Assembly: GCA_003646505.1 (NCBI GenBank)
Contig: QMKT01000014.1
Span: 1 to 18,136, forward strand
DNA from: Campylobacterota bacterium
Lineage (GTDB): Bacteria > Campylobacterota > Campylobacteria > Campylobacterales > Sulfurovaceae
Direction: 5' to 3'
DNA length: 18,136 nucleotides
The translations under genes were made by a program, and so were the position numbers. Positions 8,194-16,352 of the stretch are shown here, in pieces. Positions within the stretch are counted from its first letter, which is position 1. The number at the start of each line of letters is the position of its first letter. The notes under the pieces are model-generated. The model did not search any database. It saw only the letters and a program-made list of their open reading frames with translations, and was not told where the DNA came from.

Positions 8194-9041
8194 ACTATTT
8201 CATCTACTTGTTTGATCTCTTGAATTTTATTGATCACATTTTGTACTATCCAGTCAGGTGTTGAAGCACCTGCAGAAATACCACAAAATACTTTGCCTTC
8301 AAACCAAGAATCTTCAAGTTCTTTTTCATTCTCTATCAAATAACTGTCATCACAGTCACGTTTACAAATGGAATGCAACTGCTTGGTATTAGAGGAGTGT
8401 TTCCCCCCTATAACGATCATAACATCCGCATCTTTTGCAAGTTCTGCCGCAGCATCCTGATTTTCAAAGGTTGCATTACAGATCGTATTAAAAACCCTTA
8501 TCTCTTTACGTGTTAACATTAAAGCATTCACTATTTTGACAAAATCTTCAGGTTTTTTAGTGGTTTGAGAAACCACGGCAACCTTTCTTTTAAGTGGAAG
8601 CACATCCAACTCTTCAGGTTCAAGCACAATAAAGGCATCCTCAGAGTCTATCGCGTAACTTACCACTCCTTTGATCTCTGGATGATCTTTATCGCCAAAG
8701 ATCACAATGCTATACCCATCTTCACTCATTTTTTCTACAATATTTTGAGGGGTAGTCACATACGGACATGTAGCATCTATGATTTTATGGTCTTGTTTTT
8801 GCAGTACGGAAAGTTCATTTTTAGGGATACCATGTGTACGTATCACCACTGCGTCATCCGTATGAATATCATCTAACTTTTCAGCAAGACCAATGTTAAA
8901 TCCAACTTTCAGTCGATTGATCTCATCCTTATTATGGATCAAAGGTCCATAGGTCACAGATCCTTGATGTTCTTCAGCTATTTCAATAGCCCGCTTCACA
9001 CCAAAACAAAATCCGTAACTAGATGCTAATTGTATTTTCAT
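8190..9041 (-). CDS. ispH: 4-hydroxy-3-methylbut-2-enyl diphosphate reductase
   Basis: IspH (LytB) is a [4Fe-4S] enzyme that makes IPP and DMAPP in the last step of the MEP isoprenoid pathway. The 283-residue length is normal for the short family form. The three cluster cysteines are C12 ([10 protein letters not shown]), C92 (DATCPYV) and C188 (NTICNAT). Substrate-binding residues H36 (GPLIHN), H70 (RTHG), H120 and E122 (DHPE) and the loop GGKHSSNT are present. It starts 1 nt after the pheT stop and overlaps aroA by ATGA, so it is in the same transcript. In H. pylori and C. jejuni, as I remember them, aroA rather than ispH is next to pheT. Confidence 0.97.
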   Translation of the reverse strand: MKIQLASSYGFCFGVKRAIEIAEEHQGSVTYGPLIHNKDEINRLKVGFNIGLAEKLDDIHTDDAVVIRTHGIPKNELSVLQKQDHKIIDATCPYVTTPQNIVEKMSEDGYSIVIFGDKDHPEIKGVVSYAIDSEDAFIVLEPEELDVLPLKRKVAVVSQTTKKPEDFVKIVNALMLTRKEIRVFNTICNATFENQDAAAELAKDADVMIVIGGKHSSNTKQLHSICKRDCDDSYLIENEKELEDSWFEGKVFCGISAGASTPDWIVQNVINKIQEIKQVDEIV

Positions 9042-9042
9042 T

Positions 9043-11376
9043 TTATCTCAATTCTGCCTGACATTCTTTTTCAAGTGCCGTCATAATTTCATTCATCACA
9101 GTTTCTATATCACTGTCTTCAAGTGTTTTGTCCATAGACTGAATAAAGAAACGCACGGTAAGACTCTTCTTATCTCCGAGTTTCTCATCTTCATAAATAT
9201 CTACAGGATAGATATCTTTAAGCATAGGTTGGTCTAATGCATTCAGTACTTTAGCCACTTCATAATAATTCATAGACTTATCTATGACCACTGATAGATC
9301 TTTATACACTCCCTGGAACTTAGAGATAGGTGTTGCATTAATATGTTTAGGTAAGAACGTATTAAAATCCAGTTCTGCTATAAACGTTTCAGGTAGTCCA
9401 AAACTCTCTTGCACTGTAGGGTGAAGTTTTGAAATAAACCCACACACCTTGCCAGCTACAATAACATTCGCTGATTGGTAAGGATGGATAAGTCCATTAT
9501 TGTAGCTACAAGGCACCAGTTCAAATGCACCAACTACAGCACCTACCTTTTGTGTAAAGGTAGCAAAATCTATGACTTTAGGTTTTCCTGAATTTCTGAC
9601 ATTTTCACCTTCAACTTGTCCTGAAAAAGCAAAAGAGATCACATCACTCTGCGCTCTTTTACTGTCAAACACTGCACCCATTTCAAAAAGAGGAATAGAT
9701 TTTTTAGTGTAGCTTACATTACGCTTCACTGCATTCAACAAATTGACCAAAACCGTACTTCGAAGTGTATTAAGTTCTTCAGCTATAGGGTTGGCTAGTT
9801 CAAGTGCTTCCTCTAAAATAGAAAAACCATATTTCTCCAAAAGTGCTTTTTCAGAAAAAACATACGATACATTTTCATAAAAACCTGCACCTACTGCACG
9901 GTTTTTAAACCCTTTTTTCGCTTTATATCTCTCTGTCGTATCATTTAAACGTGCCTTTTCAGCGAAGACAAAAGGTTTGGCTTCAATGTTATTGATACCT
10001 ATAATACGTACAATCTCTTCAGAGATATCTTGAATATGTGTAATATCATGCCTAAAAAGTGGTACCACCGCTGCAATCACATTATTGCCCATCGAATTGA
10101 TCTCAAAACCGAGTTTTTTCAATATCGTGGCAACTTTACCCAGTTCAACATCCATACCGATAATAGCCGAGATCTCTTCCACATCTACGATCACTGTTTT
10201 GTTCTCTCTCTCAACATTCACATTAAGTGAACCTTCATAACAAGAGATATCTGTATATTTTTCCATTAAACAAGCAAGAAAAGAGAGACCGAAAGGTAAC
10301 TCAGGATTGGAACCTCTTGATGTTTTATAATACAGGTCATCAGTCTTTAAAGATGCCGAAGATACAGCTTCGACCAAAGTATCAGGATGAACATAGCTGG
10401 CTTCCAATAAAATCTCTTTTGTAGCATCATTTGCTGTAACAGATGCTTCCTGACTCACACCTACAACACTCAACACTTTTCCATCATTTATGATTTCTGT
10501 AATACCTTTGACTTTAGCTGTTGGAAATACACAAATTTTATCCTTATCATTACGGAAAATCCTACTGTTATAGGCACGTAAGACAACACCTGTTGTATGT
10601 GTTGCATAAGCAAGTAAAGAAGCGAGTTTACCTTCCCCTTCTACATTCACCATCGCTAAACGTAAAGTGATCAGAAAACTATTGGAGATCGTATCAATCG
10701 TTGCCAGCTTATAATGCAGGTCAGCATCCATTATCCCTTTACTCTGCAGTTCGGCTTCTCTGCCAATACCGAGTTTCATTTTATTATTTAATTTATATTC
10801 AGATACTTTCATCTCAATATCAAGTGCGGAACTCAAATCTCTTGCCACTCCATACACAGAAAGACAATCTCCTCTGTTTGCTGTCAGTTCAAGTTCGATG
10901 ACCGTATCTGCTACACATGCATAAGAACCAAATGCTTTCCCTGCCTCAAGGGTACCAATACTCTCATCAAGTATCATGATCCCTTTACCTGTATCGGGAA
11001 GTCCGAGTTCAGAAGAAGCACATACCATCCCTTCACTCTCTACACCACGAAGCTTCGCATGTTTAATGGCAAAGTCACCAGGAAGTACTGCGTCTATGGT
11101 TGCCACAGCTACATACTCTGCATCCACAACATTCGCTGCACCACAAACGATCTGTCTTGTACCTGACCCCACATCTATCTGGCATACATTCAGCTTATCA
11201 GCATCAGGATGTTTTTCACAAGAGATGATCTTACCAATAACAACTTTGGGATCAATCTCAATTTCAGTAAGGCTGTCAACTTCTAAACCAATAGAATTAA
11301 ACGTTTCATACAGCGTATCGTTACTGACACTACTCAGGTCTATAAATTCATCTAACCAAGATCTTGTTACTATCAT
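9043..11376 (-). CDS. pheT: Phenylalanyl-tRNA synthetase beta subunit
   Basis: PheT pairs with PheS in an alpha2-beta2 enzyme that charges tRNA-Phe; the beta chain binds tRNA and edits mischarged Tyr. The 777-residue chain is close to the usual 770-800. Domains in order are an N-terminal segment, the EMAP-like tRNA-binding fold at about 40-150 ([34 protein letters not shown]), B1 continuation ([19 protein letters not shown]), the B3/4 editing region at about 210-370, B5 at about 400-470 ([20 protein letters not shown]), the catalytic-like core, and the C-terminal ferredoxin-fold anticodon-binding domain at about 685-777 ([12 protein letters not shown]). The ATG overlaps the pheS stop by four bases (ATGA). 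Confidence 0.97.
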   Translation of the reverse strand: MIVTRSWLDEFIDLSSVSNDTLYETFNSIGLEVDSLTEIEIDPKVVIGKIISCEKHPDADKLNVCQIDVGSGTRQIVCGAANVVDAEYVAVATIDAVLPGDFAIKHAKLRGVESEGMVCASSELGLPDTGKGIMILDESIGTLEAGKAFGSYACVADTVIELELTANRGDCLSVYGVARDLSSALDIEMKVSEYKLNNKMKLGIGREAELQSKGIMDADLHYKLATIDTISNSFLITLRLAMVNVEGEGKLASLLAYATHTTGVVLRAYNSRIFRNDKDKICVFPTAKVKGITEIINDGKVLSVVGVSQEASVTANDATKEILLEASYVHPDTLVEAVSSASLKTDDLYYKTSRGSNPELPFGLSFLACLMEKYTDISCYEGSLNVNVERENKTVIVDVEEISAIIGMDVELGKVATILKKLGFEINSMGNNVIAAVVPLFRHDITHIQDISEEIVRIIGINNIEAKPFVFAEKARLNDTTERYKAKKGFKNRAVGAGFYENVSYVFSEKALLEKYGFSILEEALELANPIAEELNTLRSTVLVNLLNAVKRNVSYTKKSIPLFEMGAVFDSKRAQSDVISFAFSGQVEGENVRNSGKPKVIDFATFTQKVGAVVGAFELVPCSYNNGLIHPYQSANVIVAGKVCGFISKLHPTVQESFGLPETFIAELDFNTFLPKHINATPISKFQGVYKDLSVVIDKSMNYYEVAKVLNALDQPMLKDIYPVDIYEDEKLGDKKSLTVRFFIQSMDKTLEDSDIETVMNEIMTALEKECQAELR

Positions 11377-12365
11377 CTAAACTGCTCCAACAAACGAATA
11401 TCTCCTTCAAACAGACTTCTTAAGTCCGGTATCTTATGCATCAACATTGCAAAACGCTCCACACCCAAACCAAAAGCATAACCACTCACATCATCATAAC
11501 CTACTGCTTTAAAGACATTCGGATCGACGATACCACATCCAAGCACTTCCAGCCAACCTGTGTGAGAACAGACACGACATCCTTCTCCTTCACAGAAGAT
11601 ACAAGAGATATCCACTTCAGCAGACGGTTCGGTAAAAGGGAAGAAGCTTGGTCTAAAACGTACTTCAACATCTCCAAACATGTATTGTAAAAAGTCTGTT
11701 AAGATCGCTTTGAGATTTGCAAAACTCACTTTGCCTTTAGCATCAACGACCAAACCTTCCACTTGATGAAACATTGGTGTATGCGTAATATCATAATCAC
11801 GTCTAAATACAGTACCTGGCGCTATCATACGTATAGGAGGCTTTGTTTCAAGCATGGTTCTTATCTGGACAGGAGAAGTATGTGTTCTTAAAAGTCCGCC
11901 ATCTTTAAAATAAAATGTATCTTGCATATCACGCGCAGGATGATATTTAGGAAGATTAAGTGCTTCAAAGTTATGAAAATCATCTTCAACCATAGGTCCA
12001 GATTCAACTGCAAAATTCAATGCCACGAAATAATCAATGATCTTATCCATGGTCTCCATGACAGGATGAAGTGCACCTTTTTGTGCCAAAGTACCATAAA
12101 GTGAAACATCTATCGCTTCAGATTTAAGTACTTTTTCTATCTCTTCAGCTTTCAACACTTCATAACGTACATCAAAGCTTGCCTGTAACGCGGATTTATT
12201 TTTATTTAATCCTTCAGCAAATGCTTTTTTTTCTGGTCCGGGTACATCTTTCATCTTAGCAAATTCTGCTGCTAAAATCCCCTTCTTCCCAAAAAGCTCA
12301 ATACGTACTTTTTCCAATGTTTCAAGCGAGTCAGCCTGAACGATCTTCTCTTCTAATTCTTTCAT
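11373..12365 (-). CDS. pheS: Phenylalanyl-tRNA synthetase alpha subunit
   Basis: PheS carries the class II aminoacylation site. The 330-residue protein has the N-terminal coiled coil (about 1-85), then motif 1/2 regions with [12 protein letters not shown] (142-153), [10 protein letters not shown] (160-169) and [18 protein letters not shown] (187-204), and motif 3 [10 protein letters not shown] (299-308). A C-x2-C-x4-C-x2-C cluster (C255, C258, C263, C266) before GWLEVLG is the insertion seen in many bacterial PheS proteins and may bind a metal. AGAGG lies about 5 nt before the ATG. It is the first gene of the operon, divergent from hinT, and any promoter must lie in the shared 120-nt gap. Confidence 0.97.
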   Translation of the reverse strand: MKELEEKIVQADSLETLEKVRIELFGKKGILAAEFAKMKDVPGPEKKAFAEGLNKNKSALQASFDVRYEVLKAEEIEKVLKSEAIDVSLYGTLAQKGALHPVMETMDKIIDYFVALNFAVESGPMVEDDFHNFEALNLPKYHPARDMQDTFYFKDGGLLRTHTSPVQIRTMLETKPPIRMIAPGTVFRRDYDITHTPMFHQVEGLVVDAKGKVSFANLKAILTDFLQYMFGDVEVRFRPSFFPFTEPSAEVDISCIFCEGEGCRVCSHTGWLEVLGCGIVDPNVFKAVGYDDVSGYAFGLGVERFAMLMHKIPDLRSLFEGDIRLLEQFR

Positions 12366-12397
12366 AAAACCTCTATATCACTTCAGTAATTACCGTG

Positions 12398-12403
12398 ATT
12401 TTA
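12398..12403 (-). promoter_or_regulatory. Possible -10 box for the pheS operon
   Basis: TAAAAT on the minus strand, 32 nt before the pheS ATG, with T-rich sequence upstream. It is only a fair match and other AT-rich hexamers exist in the same gap. Confidence 0.3.
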
Positions 12404-12447
12404 ACTAAAAGTTGCTAATAAGGTGATTTAATAGGCTTTTTGTGTGT

Positions 12448-12453
12448 TATAAT
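12448..12453 (+). promoter_or_regulatory. -10 box of the hinT promoter
   Basis: A perfect TATAAT preceded by TGT (extended -10) and a T-run. It would give an approximately 25-nt leader, with AAAGGA 7 nt before the hinT ATG. Confidence 0.65.
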
Positions 12454-12485
12454 TGAAAAACTAAATCATTTTAAAGGACACAACT

Positions 12486-12839
12486 ATGTGTATATTTTGC
12501 AAAATAGTAAACAAAGAAATCCCAAATAATACAATACATGAAAGCGAACATTTTTTGGCATTCCATGACCTCTATCCTAAGGCACCTGTACATATTCTCA
12601 TCATCCCTAAAACGCACGTAGACTGTTTTCAGGATGTCACACCGGATATGATGGCAGGACTCACTGTATTTGCACAAGAGGTAGCAACAAAAGTAGGCTT
12701 AGATATCAACGGATACAGATTGATCACAAACAACGGTGAAGACGGTGGACAGGAAATACTACATTTACATTTCCATATGTTAGGTGGAGGAAAACTCGTA
12801 TGGAATCATCAACACGAAGATCCACATAAGTCTTTATAA
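12486..12839 (+). CDS. hinT: HIT-family purine nucleoside phosphoramidase (HinT-like)
   Basis: This 117-residue protein has the histidine triad motif HLHFHML (H93, H95, H97) with the further His at 36 and 44, and the N-terminal CIFCKI that starts many bacterial HIT proteins (C2 and C5, a possible zinc pair). HinT-type enzymes hydrolyse adenosine phosphoramidates and acyl-adenylates in the cytoplasm. The start is fixed by AAAGGA 7 nt upstream and an extended -10 promoter. It is divergent from pheS, as I recall for the HIT gene beside pheS in H. pylori, and converges on the ABC-F gene across a strong hairpin. Annotated simply as HIT domain protein in many genomes; the exact substrate is not shown by the sequence. 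Confidence 0.93.
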   Translation: MCIFCKIVNKEIPNNTIHESEHFLAFHDLYPKAPVHILIIPKTHVDCFQDVTPDMMAGLTVFAQEVATKVGLDINGYRLITNNGEDGGQEILHLHFHMLGGGKLVWNHQHEDPHKSL

Positions 12840-12922
12840 GATTTATGTGATTTAAAACATTTCTTTCATACAAATATAAACGAGCTACTAATATTTTCTT
12901 CAAGACATTCGAATCGCTTACG

Positions 12923-12960
12923 CTTTTTTCTTTTTTGTCGTAGTACAAAAAAGAAAAAAG
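12923..12960. terminator. Bidirectional terminator hairpin, 16-bp perfect stem
   Basis: CTTTTTTCTTTTTTGT (12923-12938) and its exact reverse complement (12945-12960) flank a 6-nt loop. It lies between the convergent hinT and ABC-F genes and presents T-rich and A-rich arms to both, so it could stop transcription from either side. The stem is almost pure A/T with arms of purine against pyrimidine runs. Such long inverted repeats recur between genes in related bacteria, to my knowledge. Confidence 0.6.
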
Positions 12961-13029
12961 TAACAAAGAATAACAATGCCACAAGTAATACAAGAGGAAG
13001 TATCAATAAATAAAAATAATCATAAAAGA

Positions 13030-14865
13030 TTATGCGTCAATTTCCTCAAGTTTCAAATCATACTCAGCCACAATCTCATCATCCTTCTCCGTCGCGATCT
13101 CTAAGCGCTCAAAAAAAGCATCCACTTCCTGCTGCACAAGACCTACTGCTTTAGATAGCTCCATAATTGCATCATTATCACTAGAATTTGAAGCTTTTTC
13201 AAGTTCTGTATTTTTCACAGCCAACTCTACCTCTAAAGTCTCAATCTTTTCTTCACAAAGTTTGATCTCTTTGGTATAAGGTTTACGCACTTCATTACGA
13301 GCCTGTGTTACAACCTTACGTTGTTTCTTACGTTCTTTATGATTAATCTTAGGCTTTTGCTTCTTAGGTACTGCACCTGCTTCTTCTTCCCATCCTATCT
13401 TCTCTAAAAAGTCTGCATACGACCCATCAAAATACTCCGCCCCGCCCTTATGGAAAATGACCAGGGCATCCGCCAATCTATGCAAGAGCATCTCCGAGTG
13501 TGTAACCATAATGAGGGAACCTTCAAAACTATCTATGGCATCAGCCAGTGCATCAATGGACTGCATGTCAAGGTGGTTAGTAGGCTCATCAAGAAAGAGT
13601 AGGTTTGCAGGTGTTCCTATAATTTTACCCAACATAACACGGCTACGCTCTCCACCTGAGAGTACTTCTACTTTCTTATCTCCAAGCTCTCCAGAAAACA
13701 TCATACGCCCGGCGATGTTCCGTGCTTGAGGAATACCAATTTCTTTACTCACAGATGCAATTTCATCCACAATTGTAGACTTAACGTTTAATCTTTCAAT
13801 GTTTGTCTGTCCAAAGTGTGCAAAGGCAGTAGAAGGATGAAAGTCAAGTTTACCCTGCTGCTGTGAAAGCTCTCCGGCAATGTAGTTAAGTAAAGTAGAT
13901 TTACCCTTACCATTTTTACCGATGATCGCCAAACGCTTACCCTTTTCCATGGCAAAAGTAATACCTTGAAAAAGCGGTTCGTCAGGCTTGTATCCAAAAC
14001 CAAGGTCTTCTGCGCGGAAAATAACTTTAGCAGGGGTATCTTTATAATTGAACTTGAATGACAAGGTTGCATCATTTTGCAAGTCATCCATGTCATCCAT
14101 CTTATCAAGTTCTTTTTGCTTGGACTGAGCCAATGCAGCCGTAGATGCTCTAGCTTTGTTACGTGCTACAAACTCTTCAAGTTCTTTACGCTTTTTGTCT
14201 TGATTAACCTTTGTCTTTTCATAGGTTTCATCTTCCATTTCTAAGGTAGAATAGTATTTATAACTGTTTCCACTGACAATTCTCAAGCCCTTACGTTGTA
14301 CACCCATCGTATGTGTTGTGACCGAGTCCATAAAATCTCTATCATGCGTGATAAGTATTACCTCACCATCAAACTCACGAATAAACCCCTTAAGCCAACG
14401 TAATGAAATAATATCCAAGTAGTTGGTAGGCTCATCAAGTAATAACATATTTGGTTCTGTGGCAAGTAACTTCACTAAGTTAATACGTATTTGGTACCCA
14501 CCTGAAAAACTCATAGGGTCTTTGTCTAAATCTTCTTCTGAAAACCCTAGCCCAAAAAGAAGTTTTTCTATCTTATAGAAATTCCATTGTTCATCTTCAG
14601 GCAATGCTAATGCACACTCTTCACGTACTGTATGCTCAGTAAATACAAGATGCTGTCTCAGTGTACCAATCATGTAGTTTTTAGGAATGCTAACATCCCC
14701 TGAGTCATACTCTTCTTCCCCTAAAATAATCTTAAAAAGTGTAGATTTTCCAGAACCATTACGCCCTACAAATCCTATCTTTTGATTTGAAGCGAATTTA
14801 AGATTGACATCTTTAAAAAGGGACTGCCCCCCAAAACTTTTTGCGAGGTTGGTAAGTTGTATCAT
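13030..14865 (-). CDS. ABC-F family ATPase (ribosome-associated, Uup/YheS-like)
   Basis: Two ABC ATPase domains in one chain without membrane segments mark an ABC-F protein, a class that acts on ribosomes rather than in transport. Counting from the longer in-frame start at 14877 (615 residues), domain 1 has Walker A GRNGSGKST (38-46), signature FSGGY (124-128) and Walker B LLLDEP (145-150). The charged ABC-F linker is at about 215-265. Domain 2 has Walker A GKNGKGKST (320-328), signature LSGGE (406-410) and Walker B LLFLDEP. The C-terminal 110 residues are a Lys/Glu-rich coiled coil. I prefer the start at 14865 (611 residues, MIQLTNLAKSF) because GGA lies 7 nt before it; the upstream ATG has no Shine-Dalgarno. 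A TATAAT box is at 14899-14904. Which ABC-F subfamily is uncertain. Confidence 0.93.
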   Translation of the reverse strand: MIQLTNLAKSFGGQSLFKDVNLKFASNQKIGFVGRNGSGKSTLFKIILGEEEYDSGDVSIPKNYMIGTLRQHLVFTEHTVREECALALPEDEQWNFYKIEKLLFGLGFSEEDLDKDPMSFSGGYQIRINLVKLLATEPNMLLLDEPTNYLDIISLRWLKGFIREFDGEVILITHDRDFMDSVTTHTMGVQRKGLRIVSGNSYKYYSTLEMEDETYEKTKVNQDKKRKELEEFVARNKARASTAALAQSKQKELDKMDDMDDLQNDATLSFKFNYKDTPAKVIFRAEDLGFGYKPDEPLFQGITFAMEKGKRLAIIGKNGKGKSTLLNYIAGELSQQQGKLDFHPSTAFAHFGQTNIERLNVKSTIVDEIASVSKEIGIPQARNIAGRMMFSGELGDKKVEVLSGGERSRVMLGKIIGTPANLLFLDEPTNHLDMQSIDALADAIDSFEGSLIMVTHSEMLLHRLADALVIFHKGGAEYFDGSYADFLEKIGWEEEAGAVPKKQKPKINHKERKKQRKVVTQARNEVRKPYTKEIKLCEEKIETLEVELAVKNTELEKASNSSDNDAIMELSKAVGLVQQEVDAFFERLEIATEKDDEIVAEYDLKLEEIDA

Positions 14866-14898
14866 GTGTGTATCCATATATGGGAATTCGAGGTTCGC

Positions 14899-14904
14899 AT
14901 TATA
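14899..14904 (-). promoter_or_regulatory. -10 box of the ABC-F gene promoter
   Basis: Perfect TATAAT on the minus strand inside GCTATAATGCG. Transcription would start near 14892, leaving an approximately 27-nt leader to the ATG at 14865 and only about 15 nt to the one at 14877. Confidence 0.6.
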
Positions 14905-14954
14905 GCGAAAAGTGTATTAGGTCGCATAACATATGTTTGAAAGTATTATCATTC

Positions 14955-14960
14955 TATAAT
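14955..14960 (+). promoter_or_regulatory. -10 box for the 68-aa gene
   Basis: Perfect TATAAT on the plus strand, 31 nt before the ATG at 14992, divergent from the ABC-F promoter. Confidence 0.55.
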
Positions 14961-14991
14961 GAACCTATGAGTATTTTTCAAAGGATTCAAA

Positions 14992-15198
14992 ATGAGCAGC
15001 AGTAATTTAAAACACTTAGAAAAAATTAAAGACGGTATTGACAGATCAGAGACACTCACAGAAGAAGAGAAAAGTGATTCGGTGAAACGTATTGAAGAGT
15101 GGTATAGAGAAGATATGGCTTCTGGTACATTTATGAAAGAGTTAAGTGAACTTTCGCCTACTATTAAAGCACTTTTAGCTGAACTTGGGCTACTCTAG
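14992..15198 (+). CDS. Small acidic helical protein of unknown function
   Basis: I do not recognise this 68-residue protein. It is rich in Glu, Lys and Ser, predicted mostly helical: a first helix at about 4-20, TEEEKSDSVKRIEEWYREDM at about 23-42, and a more hydrophobic C-terminal helix (ELSPTIKALLAELGLL). There is no signal peptide, no cysteine and no membrane segment, so it is probably cytoplasmic. That it is a real gene is supported by AAAGGA 7 nt before the ATG, a perfect TATAAT box, and no competing longer ORF. It stands alone between the divergent ABC-F gene and the convergent OsmC-family gene, so context says little about its role. Confidence 0.75.
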   Translation: MSSSNLKHLEKIKDGIDRSETLTEEEKSDSVKRIEEWYREDMASGTFMKELSELSPTIKALLAELGLL

Positions 15199-15240
15199 AA
15201 ATAGTTCTCCCCCCTCTGATCTTCAGCAAAGAGTTAGAGT

Positions 15241-15285
15241 AAAATAATAAAACGTGATAAAGCACTAATAGTCTTTAAAACACGT
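15241..15285 (-). terminator. Probable terminator of the OsmC-family gene
   Basis: On the minus strand ACGTG ... AAAG pairs imperfectly with CTTT ... CACGT (arms at 15281-15285 and 15252-15256), followed by TTTATTATTTT. It lies about 10 nt after the stop codon. The stem has an asymmetric interior, so efficiency is unclear. Confidence 0.45.
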
Positions 15286-15295
15286 GCTCTAAAAT

Positions 15296-15757
15296 CTACG
15301 AACGGCAAGCTCCGCCAAACCCATCTTCAAGCTCAATATTCATAGAAATAAGCGCTTCTTTTTCAGAGATTTTCTCACCATTTTGAATGATAGTATATAT
15401 TACTTTCACCGAATCTCGTATAGAGTTCACAGTCGTACAGTAACTCTCCAAAGATGCCCCTATGTAACGCTTCGCTTTTGTTGCATCAAAGTCACCTTCA
15501 AAATCAAAAATGATGTGCATAGAGGCAAATTTCATAGGTACAGATTTTGTACGTTCAATTTCTGCTTTTACAGAATAGTTCTTAACCTCAAACCCATCTT
15601 TCTCAGCCATCATCACAAGGTCTATACCTGTACACCCTATAATTCCTGTTGCAAAATACTCCACAGGAGTGATCTCTTTACAATCAAGTATATAACTGGA
15701 CTTGATCGTATTAGCCTTAAATTTTTTATCTCCCAAATACTCTACTGATACATTCAT
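15296..15757 (-). CDS. OsmC/Ohr-family protein
   Basis: The 153-residue protein has the family layout: an N-terminal beta region, then a long helix with the first conserved cysteine in IIGCTGIDLVMMAEK (C42), and the second in LESYCTTVNSI (C107). In OsmC/Ohr enzymes such a cysteine pair reduces organic hydroperoxides with dithiol donors; this one resembles the YhfA/OsmC-like branch, whose substrate is poorly known. AGGA lies 6 nt before the ATG. The gene is divergent from the CYTH gene, and a 14-bp palindrome occupies the space between them, so it may be controlled by a dimeric repressor. Specific activity is inference. Confidence 0.88.
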   Translation of the reverse strand: MNVSVEYLGDKKFKANTIKSSYILDCKEITPVEYFATGIIGCTGIDLVMMAEKDGFEVKNYSVKAEIERTKSVPMKFASMHIIFDFEGDFDATKAKRYIGASLESYCTTVNSIRDSVKVIYTIIQNGEKISEKEALISMNIELEDGFGGACRS

Positions 15758-15781
15758 ATTTATTCCTAATATTTATCTGTC

Positions 15782-15795
15782 ATAGTGTACACTAT
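15782..15795. promoter_or_regulatory. Perfect 14-bp palindrome, candidate operator
   Basis: ATAGTGTACACTAT is its own reverse complement. It lies 25 nt before the OsmC-family ATG and covers the -35 zone of the CYTH promoter (-10 at 15813-15818), a placement suited to a dimeric regulator acting on both genes. No regulator gene is adjacent. Confidence 0.45.
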
Positions 15796-15801
15796 ATGAG
15801 A

Positions 15802-15818
15802 TATAGGGAACCTATAAT
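15802..15818 (+). promoter_or_regulatory. CYTH gene -10 box within an inverted repeat
   Basis: TATAAT at 15813-15818 is a perfect -10 box on the plus strand. It overlaps the right arm of TATAGG-GAA-CCTATA (15802-15816), a second dyad next to the 14-bp palindrome. Transcription would begin near 15825, before the start codon at 15841. Confidence 0.5.
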
Positions 15819-15840
15819 ATTACTTCATAAAGGCATCATC

Positions 15841-16305
15841 ATGGGTATAGAGATAGAACGAAAATTTCTTATAAACAAAGACAAACTTTCAGACCTTAAA
15901 AATGGCTACACAATCAAACAAGGCTACATCCAAACGATAGACCACACAACCGTTAGAGTACGTATACGTGACAAAGAAGCATTTCTCACAATCAAAAGTA
16001 AAAATGTGGGTGTTTCACGGCTTGAATTTGAATACCCTATCCCTCTCGAAGATGCAGATGAAATGCTAAACAAACTCTGTCACACATCACTGATAGAGAA
16101 AACCCGATATCTAGTGAAATATGAAGGTCATGTATGGGAAATAGATATTTTTAAGGGAAAGAATAAAGGATTGACCATAGCAGAAATAGAACTGGAAAGT
16201 GAAGATGAAGATTTTTCTTTACCCCAGTGGGTAAATGAAGAAGTTACAGATGATGTGAGGTATTTTAATTCAAATTTAATTGAAAGTCCATATACAGATT
16301 GGTAA
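15841..16305 (+). CDS. CYTH-domain protein, probable inorganic triphosphatase
   Basis: The 154-residue product is a single CYTH domain, a tunnel fold that binds triphosphates with metal. It has the defining N-terminal ExExK motif (E4, E6, K8 in EIERKFL), then paired basic strands VRVRIRD (R39, R41) and LTIKSK (K52), acidic RLEFEYP (E62, E64), EKTRYLV (R89), WEIDIFKGKNKG (D102) and IAEIELESEDE (E115, E117). Single-domain bacterial relatives hydrolyse tripolyphosphate; others are class IV adenylate cyclases or thiamine triphosphatases, so the substrate is inferred. I chose the ATG at 15841 over the in-frame one at 15796 because AAAGG precedes it, the promoter -10 lies between the two, and the family motif starts at its second residue. 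Confidence 0.9.
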   Translation: MGIEIERKFLINKDKLSDLKNGYTIKQGYIQTIDHTTVRVRIRDKEAFLTIKSKNVGVSRLEFEYPIPLEDADEMLNKLCHTSLIEKTRYLVKYEGHVWEIDIFKGKNKGLTIAEIELESEDEDFSLPQWVNEEVTDDVRYFNSNLIESPYTDW

Positions 16306-16352
16306 TGTCTTACTCTCATTCTCACACTGTGGTAACGAGAAAAAGTGCCATT

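Noticed and set aside
9720..11380. Plus-strand frames of 65-134 residues opposite pheT
   Set aside because: Shadows of the well-conserved pheT frame; composition is unlike real proteins and no initiation signals precede them.
12724..12993. Minus-strand 89-aa open frame across the hinT 3' end and the hairpin
   Set aside because: It is antisense to hinT and its middle is a translation of the A/T hairpin arms; no Shine-Dalgarno or family resemblance.
15796..15840. Longer N-terminus for the CYTH protein (15 extra residues)
   Set aside because: The promoter -10 box lies inside this stretch, and the ATG at 15841 has a Shine-Dalgarno and starts the family motif.
16319..16341. Weak TTCTC/GAGAA inverted repeat between the CYTH gene and argH
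   Set aside because: Only five base pairs, a long loop and no T-run on either strand; not enough to call a terminator.
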